From: an uncultured Sulfitobacter sp.
Lineage (GTDB): Bacteria > Pseudomonadota > Alphaproteobacteria > Rhodobacterales > Rhodobacteraceae
Reading direction: 5' to 3'
Assembly (NCBI RefSeq): GCF_947497275.1
Contig: NZ_CANMFS010000005.1
Span: 240,189 to 304,188, forward strand
DNA: 64,000 nucleotides
The position numbers were made by a program, and so were the translations under genes. Shown here in pieces: positions 54,378-63,211 of the stretch. Within the stretch, counting starts at the first letter, position 1; every line of letters starts with the position of its first letter. The notes below the pieces were generated by a model. It made no database searches. It saw only the letters and a program-made list of their open reading frames with translations, and was not told the origin of the DNA.

Positions 54378-55715
54378 ATGACTTTTCTAAGGACCGCTTC
54401 GGCGATTGTCTGCGCCTGCGCGCTCGCACTCGTGTTGCCAACCGGCATGGCCTCCGCCCAGCAGGGCCCACTGCGCATCACGATCGAGGAAGGGATCATA
54501 CAGCCTTTGCCGTTTGCGGTGCCGGACTTTCAGGCCGAGACAGATGAGGCGGCGCAGCTTGCGGGTGATCTGGCCCGCGTGATCGCGGCGGACCTGGAAG
54601 GCACAGGCGTTTTTCGTGAGATCCCGAGCTCTGCCTTCATTGCGCAGTATACCGATTTCGAGACGGCGGTACAGTATTCCGACTGGAAGGCGATCAACGC
54701 ACAGGCGCTCGTGACCGGCGCGGTGTCGGTCAGCGGTACGAACGTGAACGTCAAATTTCGCGTCTACGACGTGGTGTCGGGCACCACGCTTGGCGAAGGG
54801 TTGCAGTTCTCGGGAACCACTGACGGTTGGCGCCGAATGGCGCACAAGATCGCGGATGAGGTTTACAGCCGGATCACCGGCGAGGGCGGCTATTTCGACA
54901 GCCGGGTGGTTTACGTTTCCGAAACCGGACCGAAAGATGATCGCAAGAAACGTCTCGCAGTGATGGATTACGATGGCGCCAATGTACGCTACCTGACCGA
55001 CAGCAGTGCGCTTGTTCTTGCGCCGCGATTCTCTCCTACCGGTGACCGAGTGCTCTATACCAGCTATGAAAGCGGATTTCCGCGGATCAATGTCCTTGAT
55101 GTCGGCTCGGTGCAACAGCGTGTGCTGGAAAGCGCCGAAGGCACGATGAGCTTTGCGCCGCGCTTCTCGCCGTCGGGCCAGACAGTTGTTTATTCCCTTA
55201 CGCAGGGCGGCAATACCGACATCTACACCATGGACATCAATTCGGGGCAATCTGTGCGCCTGACCAATACACCGTCCATCGAAACTGCTCCCAGTTTCAG
55301 CCCCGATGGCAACCGTATCGTTTTCGAAAGCGACCGATCGGGCTCGCCGCAGCTCTACATCATGTCGGCAGGTGGCGGGGAGGCGCAGCGGATTTCCTTT
55401 GGCGAAGGGCGCTATGGCACGCCGGTCTGGTCCCCCCGTGGCGATCTGGTCGCGTTTACCAAACAGAACGCGGGTCGTTTTCACATCGGCGTCATGCGCA
55501 CCGACGGGTCCGAGGAACGTCTGCTGACGGCTTCTTTCCTGGATGAAGGTCCGACTTGGGCGCCAAATGGGCGCGTGATCATGTTTACCCGCGAAACCCA
55601 GGGCGAAGACGGTGCCTCATCGCTTTATTCAGTGGACATCACCGGACGGGTGCTGCGCAAAGTGGCCACGCCCGAAGGCGGGTCTGATCCGAGCTGGTCG
55701 CCGTTGCAGCAGTGA
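54378..55715 (+). CDS. tolB: Tol-Pal translocation protein TolB
   Basis: Periplasmic beta-propeller protein that binds Pal. The 445 residues have a signal peptide ([20 protein letters not shown] then MASAQ), an N-terminal alpha/beta domain, and propeller blades with repeated SPxGxxxxYxS units: [65 protein letters not shown]. The ATG at 54378 has an AAGGATGAG ribosome site. Confidence 0.96.
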   Translation: MTFLRTASAIVCACALALVLPTGMASAQQGPLRITIEEGIIQPLPFAVPDFQAETDEAAQLAGDLARVIAADLEGTGVFREIPSSAFIAQYTDFETAVQYSDWKAINAQALVTGAVSVSGTNVNVKFRVYDVVSGTTLGEGLQFSGTTDGWRRMAHKIADEVYSRITGEGGYFDSRVVYVSETGPKDDRKKRLAVMDYDGANVRYLTDSSALVLAPRFSPTGDRVLYTSYESGFPRINVLDVGSVQQRVLESAEGTMSFAPRFSPSGQTVVYSLTQGGNTDIYTMDINSGQSVRLTNTPSIETAPSFSPDGNRIVFESDRSGSPQLYIMSAGGGEAQRISFGEGRYGTPVWSPRGDLVAFTKQNAGRFHIGVMRTDGSEERLLTASFLDEGPTWAPNGRVIMFTRETQGEDGASSLYSVDITGRVLRKVATPEGGSDPSWSPLQQ

Positions 55716-55803
55716 TTGCGGGCCTTTCCCCTGCCGGGCAGGCTGTGCTAGTCTGCTCGCCAAATTGACAAGAAACATGACATTCAACCCGAGGTCGAGA
55801 CAT

Positions 55804-56331
55804 ATGAAATTCCTGCCCATGACGGTCCTCGTCGCAGCCGTTGCGCTGTCGGCCTGCACCAACCCTGATCGCTTTGGCGCCGATGATGCGTTGGCCGGCA
55901 ACGGGAATCCGAACGGAGGCGTGCCGCTGAATTCGATCCAACCCGGCAGCGCCAACGATCCGGCTTCCACCGCTTATTTCAACCAGACCATCGGAGACCG
56001 TGTGCTGTTCGAGGTGGACCAGTCCAACCTGACGCCCATCGGGCGCTCCACGCTGGACGGGCAGGCGACGTGGCTGCTGACTAACAGCGATTATCAGGCG
56101 GTGATCGAGGGGCATGCGGATGAACAGGGCACGCGCGAATACAACCTTGCGCTGGGTGCGCGCCGGGCAAATGCCGCGCGCGAGTACCTGTTGTCCAAAG
56201 GCGTACCGGCGGGACGTCTGCGTGTGGTAAGCTATGGCAAGGAACGCCCGATCGAAATCTGTTCGAACGAGGCCTGCTATGCCAAGAACCGGCGCGCGGT
56301 CACAGTGCTTGCGGGTGGTCTGACAAGCTGA
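55804..56331 (+). CDS. pal: Peptidoglycan-associated lipoprotein Pal
   Basis: Outer-membrane lipoprotein anchoring the Tol system to the cell wall. The 175 residues have a lipobox LSAC with Cys18, and then the OmpA-like peptidoglycan-binding domain: VLFEVDQSNLTPIGRSTLDGQATWL, IEGHADEQGTREYNLALGARRANA and SYGKERPIEICSNEACYAKNRRAV. The N-terminal extension upstream in the same frame is not needed. Confidence 0.96.
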   Translation: MKFLPMTVLVAAVALSACTNPDRFGADDALAGNGNPNGGVPLNSIQPGSANDPASTAYFNQTIGDRVLFEVDQSNLTPIGRSTLDGQATWLLTNSDYQAVIEGHADEQGTREYNLALGARRANAAREYLLSKGVPAGRLRVVSYGKERPIEICSNEACYAKNRRAVTVLAGGLTS

Positions 56332-56365
56332 TCGCCACAGGCCATCGTACAGAAGGATAGTCGCG

Positions 56366-57202
56366 ATGCGTTTTGCTTTTATTTTCGCCGTTGTTCTGGG
56401 GGCCGTGCCGCTGGCCGCCACCGCACAGGATGCGCAAACCCTGGCCGATATCCGGCAGGAACTGACCGTGCTCAATACCGAGATGACGAAGCTCAAGCGC
56501 GAGTTGTCGACAACCGGGACCGCCGGCGCCGACTCTCAATTGGCGGCTGGATCGGTGCTGGACCGTGTGGCAACGATGGAAAGCGAACTGGCGCGTGTCA
56601 CGGCCAAGACGGAAGAACTTGAATATCGCATCAACCGCATCGTCGATGACGGTACGCGCCGGATTGCCGACCTTGAATTCAGGCTCGTCGAGTTGGAAGG
56701 CGGAGACATCTCTGCGCTGGGCGAGACGCAGACGCTAGGTGGCGAAGGACAGGCGTCTGCGCCCGCACCGACACCGGCACCGGAACCCGCTCCGCAGACC
56801 GGCACGACACAGCAACTCGCCGTGGGCGAACAGGACGATTTCGCGCGGGCGCAGGAGGCGCTCGCATCCGGTGACTTTCGCACCGCCGCTGACCAGTTTG
56901 CGGCCTTCAACCAGACCTATCCAGGCTCTCCGTTAGCCGCTGACGCCGATTTGCGCCGGGGCGACGCGCTGCGCGAAATGGGCGACACGCGCGAGGCCGC
57001 GCGCGCCTATCTGGCAAGTTTCGGCACCGCCCCCACCGGCGAGAACGCGCCCGAAGCTTTGTTCAGGCTGGGTGCCGCTCTTGGTGCGCTGGGCCAGACT
57101 GAGGAGGCCTGCGTGACCCTGGGCGAGGTACCGGGCCGTTTTCCGGGCACGCCATTTGCGGATCAGGCTCTGGCGGAGCGGCAACTGCTCGGCTGCTCCT
57201 AG
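56366..57202 (+). CDS. cpoB: Tol-Pal coordinator CpoB/YbgF-like
   Basis: 278 residues with a signal peptide (FAFIFAVVLGAVPLAATAQ), a coiled-coil (DIRQELTVLNTEMTKLKRELS and following heptads near 25-100), a proline/alanine linker, and TPR repeats from about 150 (FARAQEALASGDFRTAADQFAAFNQTYPGSPLAADADLRRGDALREMG). CpoB coordinates outer membrane constriction with wall synthesis. Confidence 0.92.
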   Translation: MRFAFIFAVVLGAVPLAATAQDAQTLADIRQELTVLNTEMTKLKRELSTTGTAGADSQLAAGSVLDRVATMESELARVTAKTEELEYRINRIVDDGTRRIADLEFRLVELEGGDISALGETQTLGGEGQASAPAPTPAPEPAPQTGTTQQLAVGEQDDFARAQEALASGDFRTAADQFAAFNQTYPGSPLAADADLRRGDALREMGDTREAARAYLASFGTAPTGENAPEALFRLGAALGALGQTEEACVTLGEVPGRFPGTPFADQALAERQLLGCS

Positions 57203-57205
57203 ATC

Positions 57206-58453
57206 GTGGATCCGCTGGAAGAGGCCGTTTCGGCGACTCTTGGCGCAACCGATATCACTCGTTTGGGTGTCGCGGTTTCGGGGGGGAGCGATTCTGTCGC
57301 TTTGCTGACCATCCTCCACCGCATCGCCGACGCTCATAGCATATCGCTTTCAGCTGTTACCGTCGACCATGGGTTGCGCCCCGGATCCGCGCGCGAGGCG
57401 GAGAGCGTCAAGGATCTGTGTAAAACCAGCGGTATTAATCACCAGACGCTTCGCTGGGAGGGGTGGGACGGCACCGGCAATCTGCAAAACGCGGCACGCG
57501 ATGCGCGGTATGCTCTTATGGGGGTATGGGCCAAATCGCTCCAACTGGATGCGGTCGCTTTGGGTCATACCGCAGAGGACCAGGCAGAAACCGTTCTCAT
57601 GCGGCTAAAACGGCGCGCGGGCGTCGACGGGCTTTGTGCGATGGCGCGGCAAAGCGAACGGGGCGGTATGGTCTGGCTGCGTCCCTTGCTCGACCAGCGG
57701 CGCGGTGCCTTACAGGACTATCTGGCAGCGCGTAGTATTGAGTGGGTCAGCGACAGCAGCAACGAAGACCTGAGATTTGACCGGGTCAGGGCGCGCAAAG
57801 CATTGTCCATGCTGGGTAATCTAGGCATTGATGTTCCGGCCCTGTCCGCAGTGGCGCAGAACATGGCGGATGCGCGCGCGGCGCTGCGCCATGCAACGCA
57901 GGCGGCCGTTCGCGACAGCGCAAGACTCGTACAAGGAGGCGTCGCGATCGACGCGGCAAAACTCGCTATGTATCCTCGCGAGATCCGCAGACGGCTGTGG
58001 ATACATGCGCTCGGCTGGATTGCAGAGCATCGCTATCCGCCCCGGCGCGCCACCGTCGACAGCTTGATGGAAGCAGCAAAGACCGAAAAACAGAGCGTCG
58101 GGGCGGGCTGCGCTGTCATAAAACGGCGCGATACGATCTGGCTTTTCCGTGAATCCGAGCGGGTGCGAGATACTGTTTGCGACATCAACGCCGCATGGGA
58201 CGGGCGGTGGCATGTCACGCGCAACCAAGAACGGGAAGTGAATGGCCCTTACGAAATCCGCGCACTTGGTGATAAGGGTTTGAAACAATGTGATAAGTGG
58301 AGATCTCTTGATCTGCCGCGCGGCTTGCTGCTGGGTCATCCAGCCCTGTGGCACGGTGACACGGTTATCTCATCGCCGTGCGCCAAACCCCATCAGAATT
58401 GGCGCTGGACACTCAAGCGCGATGAAAAAGCCTTTTTCGACACCCCATTATGA
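57206..58453 (+). CDS. tilS: tRNA(Ile)-lysidine synthase
   Basis: Modifies C34 of tRNA-Ile(CAU) to lysidine, allowing AUA decoding. The 415 residues have the PP-loop AVSGGSDSVALLTIL, VTVDHGLRPGSAREA and LGHTAEDQAETVLMRLKRRAGVDGLCAM. The start is GTG at 57206, three bases after the cpoB stop. The C-terminal domain is short. Confidence 0.9.
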   Translation: MDPLEEAVSATLGATDITRLGVAVSGGSDSVALLTILHRIADAHSISLSAVTVDHGLRPGSAREAESVKDLCKTSGINHQTLRWEGWDGTGNLQNAARDARYALMGVWAKSLQLDAVALGHTAEDQAETVLMRLKRRAGVDGLCAMARQSERGGMVWLRPLLDQRRGALQDYLAARSIEWVSDSSNEDLRFDRVRARKALSMLGNLGIDVPALSAVAQNMADARAALRHATQAAVRDSARLVQGGVAIDAAKLAMYPREIRRRLWIHALGWIAEHRYPPRRATVDSLMEAAKTEKQSVGAGCAVIKRRDTIWLFRESERVRDTVCDINAAWDGRWHVTRNQEREVNGPYEIRALGDKGLKQCDKWRSLDLPRGLLLGHPALWHGDTVISSPCAKPHQNWRWTLKRDEKAFFDTPL

Positions 58454-58536
58454 CATTGAACTGACGGCATGCATGTCTATCTTATGCCTGTGGCCGGGGA
58501 TCCATCTCTGGCCGAAACGCATTCAGGAGAGTTCCC

Positions 58537-60456
58537 TTGGGCAATTTTCGCAATCTCGCATTCTGGGCAGTCCTGCTGATCCTCGTATTTTCGCTGTTCA
58601 ACCTGTTCAACGGCGGATCGGGCGGACTTCAGAACCGCGAGATAAGCTATTCCGATTTCGTCAGCGCCGTTGAAAGCGGTGATGTAAGCAATGTTACGCT
58701 CGACGGAGAGCAAGTACGCTTTCGGCGCTCGGATGGGGGCGACTATGTTACCATCAAACCGACCGATGCCGAAATCACCAACCTGTTGATCGATAACAAC
58801 ATCCCGTTGCGTGCCGAAAGTCAGCAGGAAAGCGGCTTGCAGACATTCCTTGTCTCGCTGCTTCCGATCCTGCTGTTGATCGGGGTCTGGATCTATTTCA
58901 TGAACCGGATGCAGGGCGGCGGTAAGGGCGGCGCGATGGGCTTCGGTAAATCCAAGGCAAAGATGCTGACCGAAAAACACGGGCGCGTGACGTTCGATGA
59001 CGTTGCGGGTATTGACGAGGCCAAGGAAGAACTTGAAGAAATCGTCGAATTCCTGCGCAATCCGCAAAAGTTCTCGCGCCTTGGTGGGAAAATCCCCAAG
59101 GGCGCGTTGCTTGAGGGCCCTCCCGGTACCGGTAAGACGCTTCTGGCGCGGGCAATCGCGGGCGAGGCGGGCGTGCCGTTCTTCACCATTTCCGGCTCCG
59201 ACTTTGTCGAGATGTTCGTTGGTGTCGGCGCAAGTCGGGTACGCGACATGTTCGAGCAGGCCAAGAAAAACGCGCCCTGCATCGTGTTCATCGACGAAAT
59301 CGACGCTGTGGGCCGGCACCGCGGGGCGGGTTATGGCGGCGGCAACGACGAACGTGAGCAGACACTCAACCAGCTGTTGGTCGAGATGGACGGTTTCGAG
59401 GCGAACGAAGGCGTGATCATTATCGCGGCGACAAACCGCAAGGACGTGCTGGACCCCGCGTTGCTGCGTCCGGGCCGTTTTGACCGTCAGGTTTCGGTCG
59501 GCAATCCCGATATCAAGGGCCGTGAAAAGATCCTGGGTGTGCACGCCCGCAAGACCCCGCTTGGCCCCGATGTGGATTTGCGCATCATCGCGCGCGGGAC
59601 GCCCGGATTTTCGGGTGCTGATCTGGCGAACCTTGTGAACGAAGCGGCGCTGACCGCGGCGCGGGTCGGGCGGCGGTTTGTTGCTATGTTGGATTTCGAG
59701 TCCGCCAAGGACAAGATCATGATGGGTGCCGAGCGCCGGTCCATGGTGTTGACGCAGGACCAGAAGGAAAAGACGGCCTACCACGAAGCGGGCCATGCCA
59801 TCGTCGGCATGAAGCTGGACAAGTGCGACCCCGTCTACAAGGCGACGATCATTCCGCGCGGCGGTGCCTTGGGCATGGTGATGAGCTTGCCCGAGATGGA
59901 CAAGCTGCAGATGTTCAAGGACGAAGCCGAGCAAAAGATCGCCATGACAATGGCGGGCAAGGCGGCGGAAATCCACAAATACGGCGCAGAAACGGTGTCC
60001 TCCGGTCCGATGGGCGACATCATGCAGGCAAGCCAGCTTGCGCGCGGTATGGTGATGCGAATGGGGATGTCCGACAAGGTCGGCAACATCGACTACTCCG
60101 AAGCCGCCGCAGGGTATCAGGCGAATGGCGGGGCCGGTGGCTTCAGCGTCTCTGCGGCGACGAAAGAGCTGATCGAGAGCGAAGTGAAGCGGATCATTGA
60201 CGAAGGCTACGCGCGCGCCGTGCAGATTATCACTGACCATGAGGACGAATTCGAGCGACTGGCCCAAGGTTTGCTGGAATACGAAACACTCACCGGTGAA
60301 GAGATCAAGCGCGTGATGGAAGGCAAGCCACCACAAGCGCCCAACGACGACGATACACCCGATAACGGATCCGCACCCAGCGTAACCGCGATCCCCAAAG
60401 CGAAGGGTAAGAAGACACCTCCCTCTGGCGGCATGGAACCTGAACCTTCGGTCTGA
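58537..60456 (+). CDS. ftsH: ATP-dependent zinc metalloprotease FtsH
   Basis: Membrane protease for quality control. The 639 residues have two membrane helices (near 9-27 and 105-125), Walker A GPPGTGKT, Walker [12 protein letters not shown], the second-region-of-homology [25 protein letters not shown], and the zinc site HEAGH near residue 415 with the third ligand further on. The start is TTG at 58537 with AGGAGA six bases before. It follows tilS by 83 bases; an intrinsic terminator closes the run. Confidence 0.97.
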   Translation: MGNFRNLAFWAVLLILVFSLFNLFNGGSGGLQNREISYSDFVSAVESGDVSNVTLDGEQVRFRRSDGGDYVTIKPTDAEITNLLIDNNIPLRAESQQESGLQTFLVSLLPILLLIGVWIYFMNRMQGGGKGGAMGFGKSKAKMLTEKHGRVTFDDVAGIDEAKEELEEIVEFLRNPQKFSRLGGKIPKGALLEGPPGTGKTLLARAIAGEAGVPFFTISGSDFVEMFVGVGASRVRDMFEQAKKNAPCIVFIDEIDAVGRHRGAGYGGGNDEREQTLNQLLVEMDGFEANEGVIIIAATNRKDVLDPALLRPGRFDRQVSVGNPDIKGREKILGVHARKTPLGPDVDLRIIARGTPGFSGADLANLVNEAALTAARVGRRFVAMLDFESAKDKIMMGAERRSMVLTQDQKEKTAYHEAGHAIVGMKLDKCDPVYKATIIPRGGALGMVMSLPEMDKLQMFKDEAEQKIAMTMAGKAAEIHKYGAETVSSGPMGDIMQASQLARGMVMRMGMSDKVGNIDYSEAAAGYQANGGAGGFSVSAATKELIESEVKRIIDEGYARAVQIITDHEDEFERLAQGLLEYETLTGEEIKRVMEGKPPQAPNDDDTPDNGSAPSVTAIPKAKGKKTPPSGGMEPEPSV

Positions 60457-60520
60457 ACGACGCCCTTTTGATTGACAAAGGCTCCGCCATATTTCGGTTC
60501 GTTCCGGAAATTGGGGCAAG

Positions 60521-60558
60521 ACCGCCGGGAAGCAGTTTGTTTCCCGGCGGTTTCATTT
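60521..60558 (+). terminator. Intrinsic terminator after ftsH
   Basis: ACCGCCGGGAA (60521-60531) pairs perfectly with TTCCCGGCGGT (60541-60551) across a nine-base loop, followed by TTCATTTCT. It lies 65 bases after the ftsH stop and ends the tol-pal/tilS/ftsH run. Confidence 0.85.
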
Positions 60559-60708
60559 CTAGTATTCGTATCAGAGCGCAAATGTAAAATTTGTCATAAA
60601 AAATAGCCTTTCCCGTTTCTCCCAGCCAGACCAATATCATCGGTGTGGACCTTCGCAGCGCATGCAGCTGGTCGGTCCGTTTTCGGGTTGTGTAATAAGG
60701 AATTTTCA

Positions 60709-60867
60709 ATGCCGGATGATCAACAAAGCGAGCCAGCACTGGCGAAAGGGCAGCATGGGACTGTTGGGATGGTAGAGCACCTCATCATAGGCGAACTATT
60801 GATGACATCACCTCAGTCTACGCATCCGACCTTAGTGCCGCCCAATAAGGCAAACTGCGAGAGTTAA
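60709..60867 (+). CDS. Short hypothetical open frame
   Basis: 52 codons starting ATG at 60709 (MPDDQQSEPALAKGQHGTVG) with an AAGGAA ribosome-like site. No family recognised. It may be the 5' part of the broken gene that follows, joined through a frameshift near 60790. Confidence 0.35.
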   Translation: MPDDQQSEPALAKGQHGTVGMVEHLIIGELLMTSPQSTHPTLVPPNKANCES

Positions 60868-61136
60868 ACGATTGCGCACCAGATCGGCCACTTCTCGAGA
60901 TGTTGGCGGCGCTCTATTCGATGCATGAAACTCCGTCGAAGACGCCCCCCTTCGGCCCCATGATCGTGATGGCAGATGGCTCGCGCTCAGCGACATCTGA
61001 TGATTTCGCAGGACCACTGGTCGAAGTGATTATAGCAACGCTTGGGCGTGTTTCTCGTTTGATGGCTCGCGCACGACTGTCGCACCTTGCCTGGTTCACT
61101 GAGCACCGAAGAAAGGAGAGGTGCATACTGCACTAA
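60801..61136 (+). pseudogene. Remnant of an unknown gene, one stop in frame
   Basis: In the frame starting at 60801 the reading DDITSVYASDLSAAQ, then a TAA (60846-60848), then GKLRELNDCAPDRPLLEMLA and LYSMHETPSKTPPFGPMIVM, ADGSRSATSDDFAGPLVEVI and IATLGRVSRLMARARLSHLA gives a continuous, compositionally normal protein. It is cut at the end by the IS5-type remnant near 61137. I do not recognise the family. It is probably the tail of a gene interrupted by the insertion sequence. Confidence 0.4.
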
Positions 61137-61735
61137 ATGTATACCTTTGAATTGGCGCAGATGATCCGCATCATATGGCGCATCCGCCATGACATAGCCA
61201 ATACCCGTCAGCCCTTCGATCAGGCCGCGTGCCAGAGGGCTTCCCCCGAATTTGGCCCGGTGCGATCGTGAACCGGATCGGCAGGGCAAGAACATCGACG
61301 GCGGCATGTATCTTCGTGGTCAGGCAGCCGTTTGAACGTCCGATTGCGTGAGTTTGAGCCCCCTTTTGCGCCGCTGGCGCCCACTGCCCGCCGGGCGATC
61401 ACGTAGTAATCCGCCGAGAGGGGGCGTGTGCCTTTCAGATCGTAGCGTCCACCAACATATATCCGAAGTCGGGGTCTTGGCTTAACGGTTCTTAGAAGTC
61501 TCTCCCAAACGCCCGCTTGCGTCCATCGCCGAAACCGGAAATGCCTCGTTTTCCAGTTGCCCAGTTTAGGTGGAGGATCACGCCACCGCGACGCCGTTCG
61601 CACAAGCCACACGATCGCGCCAAGGAAAAGTCTGTTGTCAGTGACAGTACGCTCACGACCACCAGTCTTGCCCGGTACAAGTGGTTCCGCCCGCGTCCAC
61701 TACGCGTCCGTCCAGAGTTCTGGTACAAGATCGGC
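61137..61735 (-). pseudogene. IS5-family transposase remnant
   Basis: Minus-strand frames give the IS5-type DDE transposase plan: LVPELWTDA then TAG (where relatives have Gln), WTRAEPLVPGKTGGRE, DNRLFLGAIVWLVRTASRWRDPP, GNWKTRHFRFRRWTQAGVWERLL. In another frame come DPDFGYMLVDATI then TGA (Cys in relatives), then AIGRSNGCLTTKIHAAVDVLALPIRF, and in another LIEGLTGIGYVMADAPYDADHLRQF. At least two nonsense codons and two or three frameshifts kill it, and its C-terminal DDE part is missing at 61137. Confidence 0.75.
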
Positions 61736-61785
61736 TCCGTTTTTCGATCTTGAATCAGAACCCACCGCAAATGGGAGTTTCCTAA

Positions 61786-62320
61786 ATGAAGACACCGCCT
61801 AAGCGACAGGATGCCTATTCCCGCGATTTCACGGGGGACAGGGCTGTCTCGCGACACCATCAGGAAATATCCGCGGGCTGATATAGTTGAGTCCGATTTC
61901 AGGATGTCGACGCGGCCAAGCAAGCTGGATCCGTTTGCGGGAAAACTGACGGGTTGGTTGCTGACGGAGCAGTGTAAATCGCGCAAAGACCGGCCCACTG
62001 CCAAGCGGATGCATGCGGATCTGGTGCAACTGGGATTTGACGGTTCTCCTGAGAGCGTGGTGGCATGTGCGCGCCTGGAAGGTTGATCGGCAGCACGTAC
62101 GGCAAACGACTGGGTGGGGGACATTCGTTCCGCTGGTGTGTCAACCTGTCGAGGCGTTCCGGTGGGATTGGAGCGAGGATTGGGCTACCATTATCGGCAG
62201 TGAGGGCGTTGAGCTTCAAATCGCACGCATCAAGCTGTCACATGACCATGCGTTTCTGTTGCGGGCCTATTTGCGGCAGACCCACAAGGTGCTGTTTCGA
62301 TGCGCACTGGCCTGCTTTCC
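61786..62320 (+). pseudogene. IS21-family istA transposase remnant
   Basis: ATG AAG ACA CCG start with a GGAGTTTCC leader at 61770, then by frame change GLSRDTIRKYPRADIVE, RPSKLDPFAGKLTGWLLTEQ, RKD-type KDRPTAKRMHADLVQLGFDG, and in another frame VRAWKVDRQHVRQTTGWGTF, VPLVCQPVEAFRWDWSEDWA and IARIKLSHDHAFLLRAY. The DDE-type Asp is in FDW-like RWDWSEDW. It breaks off at 62320 in LFDAHWPAF, exactly where the IS66-type element begins. Multiple frameshifts make it dead. Confidence 0.75.
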
Positions 62321-62447
62321 GTAAGCGTTGCGCTGACCCCACCTTCCCGACGACGGCTTGATCTGCGAGTCCGTTTCCATGTGTAGATTTGGAATGGAAA
62401 CAGCGTTGGTAGGACATATAGAGCATCATATGGAGGACACTGGCCGA

Positions 62448-62807
62448 ATGGAGGTCATGTTTGGGCCTTCGGGAAATCGGCATTGGTCTGATTCAATTAG
62501 TGGCCGGGTTGTCGCCGAGACTTTGGTGCCCGGTGTGACGATCAATGAGGTTGCGCGGCGGCATGATCTGCGGCCCAATCATTTGTCATCGTGGCGGCGG
62601 TTGGCGAAGAACGGCAAGCTGGTTGTGCCGGATTTGGCGGGTGCCGAATTTGCCCCTGTTGTGCTGGCACCTGAGGCTGCGCCGGTTGCGGTCCCGTCGG
62701 AACGTGCTGTTGAGATCATTTATGGTGCAATCACTATTTGTTTGGATGCTGGAACCCAACCGGACCGGGTTGTTGAGATTGCGCACGCCCTGTCCACAAC
62801 CCCATGA
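62448..62807 (+). CDS. tnpA: IS66 transposition protein TnpA (helix-turn-helix)
   Basis: 119 residues: MEVMFGPSGNRHWSDSISGR, then VVAETLVPGVTINEVARRHD and LRPNHLSSWRRLAKNGKLVV, a helix-turn-helix DNA-binding start, and a C-terminal part ending IAHALSTTP. It is the first gene of IS66. The ATG at 62448 has GGAGGA ten bases before, better than in-frame starts at 62358 or 62430. It overlaps tnpB by four bases (ATGA). Confidence 0.8.
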   Translation: MEVMFGPSGNRHWSDSISGRVVAETLVPGVTINEVARRHDLRPNHLSSWRRLAKNGKLVVPDLAGAEFAPVVLAPEAAPVAVPSERAVEIIYGAITICLDAGTQPDRVVEIAHALSTTP

Positions 62808-63157
62808 TGTTTCCGTCAAACCGGGTGCGGATCGTCGTGGCGACCAAACCTGTGGACTTCCGCAAGGGTCATGACGGTCTGGCAGCTCTAGTCAAGATTA
62901 AGCTACGCAAGGACCCCTTCACCGGCACGGTGTTTGTGTTCCACGCGAAGCGGGCGGATCGGCTGAAGCTGCTTGACTGGGACGGAACTGGTCTCGTGAT
63001 GGCCTACAAACGCCTGGAGGAAACAACCTTTACCGGGCCTGCGATCAAAGACGGCCTGATGGCATTGAACCATCCGCAATTTGAGGCGCTGTTCTCGGGG
63101 TTGGACTGCCGCAAAGTGAAGGCTTTGGCACCACGCCCACCGACTGCGGCAGAGTGA
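62804..63157 (+). CDS. tnpB: IS66 accessory protein TnpB
   Basis: 117 residues typical of IS66 Orf2: MFPSNRVRIVVATKPVDFRK, GHDGLAALVKIKLRKDPFTG, TVFVFHAKRADRLKLLDWDG, TGLVMAYKRLEETTF. It looks intact; it is needed for transposition, but its exact action is unknown. Confidence 0.88.
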   Translation: MMFPSNRVRIVVATKPVDFRKGHDGLAALVKIKLRKDPFTGTVFVFHAKRADRLKLLDWDGTGLVMAYKRLEETTFTGPAIKDGLMALNHPQFEALFSGLDCRKVKALAPRPPTAAE

Positions 63158-63211
63158 AACAAGCAGGCTTTTGCACGGGCGATTAGCGGCATCTTTTGGT
63201 AGGTATCCGCC

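Noticed and set aside
58477..60519. A 680-codon frame opposite ftsH
   Set aside because: Antisense shadow of FtsH without its own ribosome site or motif.
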